From Shewanella sp. KX20019 (GTDB lineage Bacteria > Pseudomonadota > Gammaproteobacteria > Enterobacterales > Shewanellaceae), in the NCBI RefSeq assembly GCF_016757755.1, contig NZ_CP068437.1, forward strand, positions 5,208,001 to 5,272,000: a stretch of DNA of 64,000 bases, read 5' to 3'. Below the pieces are notes generated by a model, which made no database searches, was not told the DNA's origin, and saw only the letters and a list, made by a program, of their open reading frames with translations. The position numbers and the translations under genes are program-made. Positions 57,557 to 64,000 of the stretch are shown here, in pieces (position 1 is the first letter of the stretch; each line of letters starts with the position of its first letter).

Positions 57557-58459
57557 ATGACTGAAAAAGTGTCTGATATTTTTGACCCCGCATTATGGGA
57601 TGTCGTTCCTGGATTTAATTTCGAAGATATTACCTACCACAGAGCTAAAGATCAGGGAACCGTTCGCGTAGCGATAAATCGTCCAGACTGTCTCAACTCA
57701 TTCCGACCAAAAACCGTAGATGAACTCTATACTGCACTCGATCATGCTCGCCAATGGTCAGATGTCGGCTGCGTGTTGATCACTGGTAATGGCCCATCAG
57801 CTAAAGGGCAGCACTCCTTCTGTGCTGGCGGCGACCAAAGAATTCGTGGCAAAGATGGTTACAAATATGAAGGTGCTGAAGAGGGTACCGCAGATGTTGC
57901 TCGTATGGGCCGTTTACATATTCTTGAAGTACAGCGGCTAATCCGCTTTATGCCTAAAGTTGTTATTGCTGTCGTTCCTGGTTGGGCTGTTGGTGGTGGT
58001 CATAGCTTGCACGTGGTCTGTGATTTAACTTTGGCATCAAAGGAGCATGCTGTCTTTAAACAGACAGATCCTGACGTTGGTAGCTTTGACTCTGGTTATG
58101 GTAGTGCCTATTTAGCCAAGATGATTGGTCAAAAGCGAGCGCGTGAGATCTTCTTTCTTGGTTTTAACTACAGCGCAGAAGAAGCATTCGATATGGGGAT
58201 GGTCAACCGTGCCATTCCCCATGCTGAGCTTGAAACAGAAGCATTAAGCTGGGCGAAAGAGATAAACTCTAAGTCACCAACGGCGATGCGTATGCTTAAA
58301 TACGGCTTTAACCTTCCGGATGATGGCTTAGTGGGGCAGCAACTTTTTGCTGGTGAAGCAACGCGCTTAGCTTACGGTACGGCTGAAGCACAAGAGGGGC
58401 GTGATGCATTCTTAGAGAAGCGTGATCAAGACTTCTCATCTTTCCCGTGGCACTACTAA
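57557..58459 (+). CDS. menB: 1,4-dihydroxy-2-naphthoyl-CoA synthase
   Basis: MenB is a crotonase-fold enzyme that closes the naphthoquinone ring of menaquinone. The 300-residue sequence has INRPDCLNSFRPKTVDEL, FCAGGDQRIRGKDGY, VVPGWAVGGGHSLHVVCDLTLAS, the catalytic Asp region KQTDPDVGSFDSGYGSAYLAKMIGQKRAREI, and YGTAEAQEGRDAFLEKR, all MenB signatures. No other men gene is present, so menB stands alone here. Menaquinone is central to anaerobic respiration in Shewanella. Confidence 0.95.
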   Translation: MTEKVSDIFDPALWDVVPGFNFEDITYHRAKDQGTVRVAINRPDCLNSFRPKTVDELYTALDHARQWSDVGCVLITGNGPSAKGQHSFCAGGDQRIRGKDGYKYEGAEEGTADVARMGRLHILEVQRLIRFMPKVVIAVVPGWAVGGGHSLHVVCDLTLASKEHAVFKQTDPDVGSFDSGYGSAYLAKMIGQKRAREIFFLGFNYSAEEAFDMGMVNRAIPHAELETEALSWAKEINSKSPTAMRMLKYGFNLPDDGLVGQQLFAGEATRLAYGTAEAQEGRDAFLEKRDQDFSSFPWHY

Positions 58460-58594
58460 TTTACAGTTTTCGCCTCTAATTGAATTGGTTGTAAACTCAT
58501 CAATACATTAAAGATGTTGATGGGTTTATACCCAATTTACCCTTCCAATCTATTAATCCTATCAAACTTATCTATATAAACCTCTTTTAATTGC

Positions 58595-58615
58595 AAATGA
58601 TAACCATTATCATTT
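58595..58615. promoter_or_regulatory. Near-perfect Fur box
   Basis: AAATGATAA and TTATCATTT are perfect inverted 9-mers around CCA, matching the Fur consensus closely. It lies 26 bases before the ATG of the DUF2061-like gene. Iron repression is inferred. Confidence 0.88.
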
Positions 58616-58640
58616 AGTTAACTTTTAGAGGAGTACCATC

Positions 58641-58838
58641 ATGACCAAGACTATAACTTTTGCGATTCTTCATTTTAGCGTCGCTTTCACTGTGACCTAT
58701 TTACTAACGGGCAGCGCTATCATTGGTGGTGCAATAGCCTTAATAGAACCAGCTGTTAATACTGTCGTATTCTATTTCCATGAAAAAATTTGGAAAGGAA
58801 TTGAGTCTAGGAATGCTTTACAAAGTGCCATAGCATAA
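58641..58838 (+). CDS. Small DUF2061-family membrane protein, Fur-boxed
   Basis: A 65-residue protein with two hydrophobic segments (residues 5-23 and 27-48) and the family-like motif FHEKIWKGIE at 51-60. It fits the DUF2061 group of small predicted membrane proteins, whose function is not known. The ATG follows AGAGGAG. A very good Fur box immediately upstream suggests induction by iron starvation. Convergent with the antiporter gene, 23 bases apart. Confidence 0.82.
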   Translation: MTKTITFAILHFSVAFTVTYLLTGSAIIGGAIALIEPAVNTVVFYFHEKIWKGIESRNALQSAIA

Positions 58839-58861
58839 CTGAGTTCGGTTCCAGCGCCACT

Positions 58862-60058
58862 TTAGTCCTTATCTGAATTGTTCAAACCGAGTTTGTTGGC
58901 TAGAGGTGCAATAGCCCCTCCCTGAATAAACACAGAGAACAATACAATAAAGAACACCATATGCACGATTTCAAGTGATCCAGGCACACCAGCCGCGGCA
59001 GGAATTAATGCAAATACAATAGGAGTTGCCCCCTTTAAGCCAATGGCCGAAATAAACAATCGCTTCTTCCAGCTCGCTTTTACAAATGGCAGATAACAAA
59101 GCTGTACTGCCAGCGGCCTTGCTACCAATATGAGTAAAATGGCAGGTAATAAAGAGCTCGTAAATACCGCTGCTAATGACTGCGGGAAAATCTGTAAACC
59201 CAATACTATAAACATCAACGCTTGAGCTAACCAAGACAAGCTATTTAAGAAGTGTTGATTAACCGCTTGCCCACGCTTAATACCGTTACCAATCACCACA
59301 CCTGCTATATAAGACGCTAACAGAATATTTCCCCCGAGCATCTCAGCACCATAGGTTGCCACCACAAAGCTTGCGAGAACAAAAACCGGGATCAGCCCAA
59401 ACTCAGACAGATGAATTCGATTAAGTAGTGAAACTGCAACCTTAGCCACCAGCCCGCCCACTATTATCGCCACAGATATCTGTGTCACTAGCTCAAGTGC
59501 TATCTCCGAGGCAACTACCGTTTTACTAGCAGACAGTGCCATATCAGTTAAAAAAATCACCAATAGCATAGCAACAGGGTCATTGGTTGCTGATTCAAAC
59601 TCCAATACGGTGTCAGTTTGCTCTTTTAGCTTTAATTTTTTAGATTCTAAGATAGAGAATACAGCGGCGGCATCGGTAGATGACACAATCGCCGCGAATA
59701 GCAGACAGGTGATGAAATCGAAATCAAGCAGCCAATATAAAATGACCGAAAAAAACATGGTGGTAAACAATACTCCAAAAGAAGCCAGTACTCCGCCTTC
59801 TTTATAGGCCACTTTTATCTTATCCGTTGATGTGTTTATGCCACCAACAAATACAATCATGTTCAGTGCTAAACCACCAATCCAAGCAGTTTGACTCAAG
59901 TCATCATAAACAAAGTTAAATTCACCATTACCAAGCACTAGGCCGACGCCCATAAATATAAGCAGTGATGGGATCCCCAGGGTTCTTGAAGGGTGATGCA
60001 GTAATATTCCGACTAAGATCAAAATAGACATACCAATCATGATCATTTCAGTCGTCAT
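58862..60058 (-). CDS. Cation/proton antiporter, CPA1-like membrane domain
   Basis: A 398-residue protein with about twelve membrane segments, resembling the membrane part of NhaP2/CvrA K+(Na+)/H+ antiporters. The ion-binding motif SSTDAAAVFSILES and the later SATNDPVAMLL segment are typical. NhaP2 proteins have an extra C-terminal TrkA-C domain of about 170 residues; this protein stops before it, so it is either a short subtype or lost the domain. Start is ATG 60058, with AAAGGAAG upstream; the TTG at 60139 is not credible. Confidence 0.85.
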   Translation of the reverse strand: MTTEMIMIGMSILILVGILLHHPSRTLGIPSLLIFMGVGLVLGNGEFNFVYDDLSQTAWIGGLALNMIVFVGGINTSTDKIKVAYKEGGVLASFGVLFTTMFFSVILYWLLDFDFITCLLFAAIVSSTDAAAVFSILESKKLKLKEQTDTVLEFESATNDPVAMLLVIFLTDMALSASKTVVASEIALELVTQISVAIIVGGLVAKVAVSLLNRIHLSEFGLIPVFVLASFVVATYGAEMLGGNILLASYIAGVVIGNGIKRGQAVNQHFLNSLSWLAQALMFIVLGLQIFPQSLAAVFTSSLLPAILLILVARPLAVQLCYLPFVKASWKKRLFISAIGLKGATPIVFALIPAAAGVPGSLEIVHMVFFIVLFSVFIQGGAIAPLANKLGLNNSDKD

Positions 60059-60139
60059 AGAACTTCCTTTAGTAAATTGGCCGAATGGGGAGATTAGCGC
60101 TAGAGCATACAATTGAATACTGTCATAAAAGTTTAACAA

Positions 60140-60488
60140 TAAATTTATTTAGCATTCTTCAACGTTAAATATACTACAAATCACTAGGTTGACTATTAAA
60201 TTAACCTTAAGGCTAAATTAACCCCGCAATACTCTCCGCTAAGTTAAGCCACTTAAACCAGCAGCAACACATCACTGATCCTAGAAGTTGATTCAGAAAA
60301 AGCATTTAAGAAAAGTCGTCTTAAAGATTATTAATCTAATAAAGCCCCTACATTTTACTCAAGTAAAACCCATGGGGATTTTAATCTGCGCTTTAGAAGC
60401 TACAAAACACTGTCACCTAACTGTCATATATCTCTGTCTTAATGCAACCGCCTTCAGTGAGGCACTAATTTGGTTTCGTATTTAGACT
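60140..60488. other. Intergenic region with antiporter upstream and pst control sites
   Basis: About 350 bases, AT-rich. The PhoB boxes at 60410-60440 are the only strong signals. The inverted-repeat element copy 2 begins at 60489. No gene is seen. Confidence 0.5.
60410..60440 (+). promoter_or_regulatory. PhoB boxes of the pst operon
   Basis: CTGTCAC (60410-60416), CTGTCAT (60421-60427) and CTGTCTT (60434-60440) are direct repeats with 11- and 13-base steps. The first pair is a classical Pho box, almost identical to the one upstream of the phytase operon. They lie 336 bases before the pstS start. Confidence 0.88.
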
Positions 60489-60754
60489 ATACCAATTGCA
60501 TTAAGTATCTGTTCATTCAGTGGGAATTCAAAGCGCTGAAGGCAAGTCGGAAACATGAAGCTAATAGTTATTCTATATCGAGAGTTTTCGACGCAGCATA
60601 CGGCGCTTTGAAAGCCACCCGACGGGAAAAGCTCACGCATTCCACTTCTGCTTTGCATTGGCTCACAAGGGAATAACCATTCTCTCGTCAATGCGCTTTG
60701 AATTGAAAAGCGTGAGCGTTTCTGAATTGACTAAATACTAAATGCAATTGGTAT
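60489..60754 (+). mobile_element. MITE-like inverted-repeat element, copy 2
   Basis: The terminal repeats ATACCAATTGCATT (60489-60502) and AATGCAATTGGTAT (60741-60754) match perfectly over 14 bases. It encodes no protein; ORFs inside are chance. Conserved blocks match copy 1 (44961-45229) in inverse orientation at equal distances from the ends. It lies between the PhoB boxes and pstS, so it should be transcribed as part of the leader. Confidence 0.88.
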
Positions 60755-60775
60755 TACAACAGAGTAGGAAAAGTA

Positions 60776-61585
60776 ATGAAAAAAGTTATTGGCTTATTAA
60801 CCGCAGTTGGTTTGATGGTATCGCCGCTGGTTCAAGCTGGCACTGTTACCGTATCAGGTTCAACTTCCGTCGCACACGTGATGGAAGTACTTGCCGAGAA
60901 TTACCAAAACACCGCTAAGAAGAGTGTTGAAGTGCAGAGCACGGGTTCTTCAGCCGGTATTCGCGCCGCTAAAGATGGCACCAGCATGATAGGCATGTCA
61001 TCGCGCAACGTTAAGCAGAGTGAGCTTAACAGTGACACCAAAGAGATTGTTATCGCACGTGATGGTATAGCTGCGGCAGTCAACAACGCTAATCCAGTAA
61101 AAAACTTAACCCAAGAGCAGATCTCAAAGATCTATCGCGGTGAAATCAAAAACTGGAGTGAAGTTGGCGGAGAGTCACGCCCAATAGTGGTTGTTACCCG
61201 GGAAAATGGCTCAGGAACTCGTGGTGCTTTCGAAGAAATAATGAAGCTACAGCGTACCGTCAATGGTCACAAAGTTACCGCTATCACCCCTAGAGCCCAA
61301 GTGGGTAATGGCAATGGCATGATCAAGACCATTGTGGCTAACAATCCATATGCCATCGGTTATATCTCGTTAGGCAGTGTCGATAGCAGCCTACGTGCAA
61401 TTGATGTTGACGGTATTGCCGCTTCAGATGACAACATTGCTACTGGTGACTATCAAATTGCGCGTCCATTTATTGTGTTAATGGACAAGGACGCACCGCG
61501 TAATGCCCAAGACTTTATTGAATACATCTTGTCTGACGATGGGCAAAGCATTGTCGCTAACGAAGGTTATATCCGCGTTCAGTAA
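60776..61585 (+). CDS. pstS: Phosphate ABC transporter, substrate-binding protein
   Basis: A 269-residue periplasmic binding protein with a signal peptide (cleavage after VQA, about residue 21). The phosphate-binding segments are SGSTSVAHVMEVLAE, QSTGSSAGIRA and TRENGSGTRGAFEEI. It belongs to the shorter PstS type found beside PstCAB in many Shewanella and Vibrio. The ATG follows TAGGAAA. A hairpin (61603-61627) between pstS and pstC may reduce downstream expression. Confidence 0.94.
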   Translation: MKKVIGLLTAVGLMVSPLVQAGTVTVSGSTSVAHVMEVLAENYQNTAKKSVEVQSTGSSAGIRAAKDGTSMIGMSSRNVKQSELNSDTKEIVIARDGIAAAVNNANPVKNLTQEQISKIYRGEIKNWSEVGGESRPIVVVTRENGSGTRGAFEEIMKLQRTVNGHKVTAITPRAQVGNGNGMIKTIVANNPYAIGYISLGSVDSSLRAIDVDGIAASDDNIATGDYQIARPFIVLMDKDAPRNAQDFIEYILSDDGQSIVANEGYIRVQ

Positions 61586-61602
61586 GCTAGCAGTAATAGA
61601 TA

Positions 61603-61627
61603 AAAGGGGAGCTACGCGCTCCTCTTT
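61603..61627 (+). terminator. Intra-operon hairpin between pstS and pstC
   Basis: AAAGGGGAGC and GCTCCTCTTT pair (one G.U) around TACGC. Such attenuating hairpins are common between a binding protein gene and its permease genes. It may also protect the pstS mRNA 3' end. Confidence 0.65.
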
Positions 61628-61681
61628 ACTTAGTTAATTTATCAACAGTTATATTTAACCGTAAGATTTCGAGGCAAAGTG

Positions 61682-62587
61682 ATGAGCACAGCCAGTAAGG
61701 CCCGAGCGCAAGGACTGCAACTCGCCCCAGCAAAGAACTATGATTGGAAAGAACACTTTTTTCATCTGTTATTTCTAGCCAGTGCCATGATAGGTGTAGT
61801 CTCCGTCGCCACTATAGGTTGGTTTGTATTTCAAGAGGGACTTCCCGCCTTTAAAGAAGCTGGTGTACTTAACTTAGTTTTTGGTCGTGAATGGCTGCCA
61901 CCAGCACTTTACGGCATCTTCCCAATGATAATATCGACCCTCATATCAACAGCTGGAGCGGTCATCATTGGTGTACCCATTGCTATCTTAACGGCTGTTT
62001 TTTTAGCGGAGCTGGCACCAAAATGGTTGGCCGATACAGTCCGCCCAGCAGTCGAGCTATTAGCTGGGATCCCATCGGTTGTATACGGCTTCTTTGGACT
62101 CGTTATTATCGTCCCAGCAATCGAAACCATCTTTAATATCCCAGCAGGGAACACTATTCTTGCGGGAATAATTGTATTGGCAATTATGATATTGCCAACC
62201 GTGATAACCATCTCTGAAACCTCCCTAAGGGCGCTACCTCCCGTTTATAAAGAGGGGGCTTTAGCGCTTGGCGCATCACATATTTATACTGTTTTTAAAG
62301 TGCTTATTCCTGCTGCCCGCAGCGGTATCTTTACCGGTGTAGCACTCGGTGTTGCTCGTGCCATTGGCGAGACAATGGCCATCATAATGGTAATGGGTAA
62401 CGCGCCTGCTATGCCAGGGTCGGTACTTGAGCCCGCTAGAACATTAACGGCTAATATCGCAATGGAGATGTCTTACGCCACAGGTATTCACTCCAGCGCT
62501 CTTTACTCAACGGGCATCGTGTTATTGGTGTTTATCATTTTACTCAATGCGAGTTTGTTATTTCTAAACCGTAAGAGGAGCTACTAA
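61682..62587 (+). CDS. pstC: Phosphate ABC transporter permease PstC
   Basis: A 301-residue inner-membrane permease with six predicted membrane segments. The coupling motif RALPPVYKEGALALGASHIYTVFKVLIPAARSGI (about residues 183-216) is the EAA loop, and GVALGVARAIGETMAIIMVMGN follows. ATG 61682 is preferred over the GTG at 61679. It overlaps pstA by one base (TAATG). Together with PstA it forms the membrane channel for phosphate. Confidence 0.94.
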   Translation: MSTASKARAQGLQLAPAKNYDWKEHFFHLLFLASAMIGVVSVATIGWFVFQEGLPAFKEAGVLNLVFGREWLPPALYGIFPMIISTLISTAGAVIIGVPIAILTAVFLAELAPKWLADTVRPAVELLAGIPSVVYGFFGLVIIVPAIETIFNIPAGNTILAGIIVLAIMILPTVITISETSLRALPPVYKEGALALGASHIYTVFKVLIPAARSGIFTGVALGVARAIGETMAIIMVMGNAPAMPGSVLEPARTLTANIAMEMSYATGIHSSALYSTGIVLLVFIILLNASLLFLNRKRSY

Positions 62588-63444
62588 TGCTTCAGGATAA
62601 ACGTATTTTTAATCGAGACCTTCAAGACAAACTGTTGTTTGGCGCCATTTGGGCCGCAGCCGCCATTACTATTTTATTTTTACTTTGGGTTGTGTGGCAC
62701 ATTTTAAGCAACGGCTTGGCCTATGTTAGTTGGGAGTTCATTACCAGCTCCTACACCCGTATCGGTGAAGCGTCTGGTATTTGGGCCATGATAGTGTCAA
62801 CCGTGTATATGGTTGGTCTGTCACTCGCCATCGCGGCACCCATCGGCATAATGACGGCCATATATTTGACCGAGTATGCGGCACCGGGCAGCAACGTGGT
62901 TAAAACCATCCGCTTTTGCACAGAATCACTTGCTGGGATCCCATCTATTGTGTATGGCTTATTTGGTATGACCTTCTTCGTCACCACCTTAGGTTTGGGC
63001 TTTTCTATCCTTTCAGGTTCGTTAACATTGGCGATGCTGATTTTACCAGTGATTATCCGTACCACAGAAGAAGCGCTTATTGCTGTCCCTATGAGCTACC
63101 GTGAAGGCGGTTACGCCCTTGGCAGCTCAAAAATCTATACCATCTACCGGCTTATTTTACCGAGCGCACTACCGGGTATTGTCACCTCAATTATCTTAAG
63201 CACTGGTAGGGTCATTGGTGAATCTGCACCAGTATTTTTAACGGCGGGTATGGTGACCCAAATACCGCAATCAGTGCTTGATTCAGGCCGCACTTTAACT
63301 GTGCATCTGTATAAGCTCACACAAGAGCTCTTTACTCAACACGAGTGGGATCAGGCTTATGCCACCGCAACAGTGCTAATTGTATTAGTTCTACTACTCA
63401 ACATGACCACCAAATTCATTGCTACCCGTATGAGCAAATCTTAA
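62587..63444 (+). CDS. pstA: Phosphate ABC transporter permease PstA
   Basis: A 285-residue permease with six membrane segments. The EAA loop reads EALIAVPMSYREGGYALGSSKIYTIYRLILPSALPGI (about residues 159-195). STGRVIGESAPVFLTAG follows, as in PstA. The start codon shares a base with the pstC stop, so translation is coupled. Twelve bases separate its stop from pstB. Confidence 0.94.
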   Translation: MLQDKRIFNRDLQDKLLFGAIWAAAAITILFLLWVVWHILSNGLAYVSWEFITSSYTRIGEASGIWAMIVSTVYMVGLSLAIAAPIGIMTAIYLTEYAAPGSNVVKTIRFCTESLAGIPSIVYGLFGMTFFVTTLGLGFSILSGSLTLAMLILPVIIRTTEEALIAVPMSYREGGYALGSSKIYTIYRLILPSALPGIVTSIILSTGRVIGESAPVFLTAGMVTQIPQSVLDSGRTLTVHLYKLTQELFTQHEWDQAYATATVLIVLVLLLNMTTKFIATRMSKS

Positions 63445-63456
63445 AAGGCTATCCCT

Positions 63457-64000
63457 ATGAATAAGCTAGAAGTGAACAACTTAAACCTATTTTACGGCGA
63501 TAACCACGCGCTAAAAGATATCTCAATGGCAATACCATCACGCCAAGTAACCGCTCTTATCGGTCCCTCTGGCTGTGGAAAATCAACACTGCTGCGCACA
63601 CTAAATCGCATGAACGATCTGGTCGCAGGGGTGAGCATAGATGGTGATGTGATGTTTGAGGGAAACAACATCTACCAAGATGTCGATGTTAAGCAGCTAA
63701 GAATGCGTGTAGGCATGGTTTTCCAAAAGCCAAACCCGTTTCCAATGAGTATCTACGAGAATGTTGCTTTTGGTCTTAAAGCCCAAGGCGTAAAGGATAA
63801 GCGGTTATTGGATGAAGCAGTAGAGGAGGCGCTACGCAGCGCGGCTCTTTGGGATGAAGTGAGAGACAGACTAGATTCACCTGGCCAGGGCTTATCGGGT
63901 GGCCAACAACAAAGGCTCTGTATCGCCCGCACCATAGCGATGAAGCCAGAGGTGATTTTGATGGATGAACCCACCAGCGCACTGGATCCTATTGCGACTC
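63457..64000 (+). CDS. pstB: Phosphate ABC transporter ATPase PstB (3' cut by window)
   Basis: The first 181 codons of PstB are present. Walker [12 protein letters not shown], the family segment [14 protein letters not shown], the Q-loop [16 protein letters not shown], signature [16 protein letters not shown] and Walker [14 protein letters not shown] are all intact up to the window end. It hydrolyses ATP to drive phosphate uptake through PstCA. phoU would be expected next but is not visible. Confidence 0.96.
   Translation, partial: MNKLEVNNLNLFYGDNHALKDISMAIPSRQVTALIGPSGCGKSTLLRTLNRMNDLVAGVSIDGDVMFEGNNIYQDVDVKQLRMRVGMVFQKPNPFPMSIYENVAFGLKAQGVKDKRLLDEAVEEALRSAALWDEVRDRLDSPGQGLSGGQQQRLCIARTIAMKPEVILMDEPTSALDPIAT

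Noticed and set aside
60538..60720. ORFs on both strands upstream of pstS
   Set aside because: They lie within the inverted-repeat element, which is non-coding in its other copy.

Overview
The window reads as chromosome of a marine gammaproteobacterium, most probably Shewanella. The basis is gene content and order (secB-gpsA, gpmI-envC-ctpA-yibQ, ccoG and a stand-alone menB), Shewanella-like protein sequences and a gammaproteobacterial rRNA operon. No database search was run, so the genus is an inference. There is no prophage, CRISPR array or plasmid module. The mobile DNA is one partial IS3-family element at the left edge, two copies of a small non-coding inverted-repeat element, and several local duplications.

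Layout. 1-4 kb: IS3 element, decayed DNA, an outer-membrane protein of unknown role and a small secreted protein. 4-8 kb: mtnC, two hot-dog thioesterases, a small GNAT protein and a long-chain acyl-CoA synthetase. 8-14.6 kb: a GntR/ABC operon on the minus strand, then an S33 peptidase with a NatAB-like ABC exporter on the plus strand. 14.6-18.2 kb: a GlxA-type regulator, a short membrane ORF, a 100-bp tandem repeat array, mog with a duplicated 3' end, and an NlpC/P60 lipoprotein. 18.3-21.3 kb: a YbhGFR-like export system. 21.5-26.1 kb: a two-domain beta-propeller phytase with a TonB-dependent receptor. 26.5-29 kb: a degenerate GGDEF protein with an AraC regulator, then wrecks of a DMT transporter and a MerR gene. 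29-39.6 kb: a complete vibrioferrin-type siderophore locus. 39.7-49.1 kb: housekeeping genes and nsrR. 49.4-55.5 kb: an rrn operon (16S-23S-5S-tRNA-Asp) on the minus strand. 55.5-64 kb: ccoG, menB, an iron-regulated small membrane protein, a cation/proton antiporter and pstSCA(B), the last cut by the window edge.

Two nutrient themes link distant parts. For phosphate, the pst operon and the phytase/TonB-receptor operon each carry 11-bp-spaced PhoB boxes that are nearly identical, so phytate use looks co-regulated with high-affinity phosphate uptake. For iron, a five-gene NIS siderophore operon is divergent from an SbnG-like (HpcH/HpaI-fold) enzyme and a TonB receptor, with Fur-like boxes on both sides. 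The SbnG-like enzyme may supply citrate dedicated to the siderophore. A further, near-perfect Fur box precedes a DUF2061-like membrane protein.

The best candidates for something little described are: the vibrioferrin-type cluster with its SbnG-like gene; the Pho-linked phytate uptake pair; the 266/269-bp inverted-repeat element, found once between PhoB boxes and pstS and once ending 4 bp before the envC start codon; and the 100-bp tandem repeat whose unit holds three hairpins.
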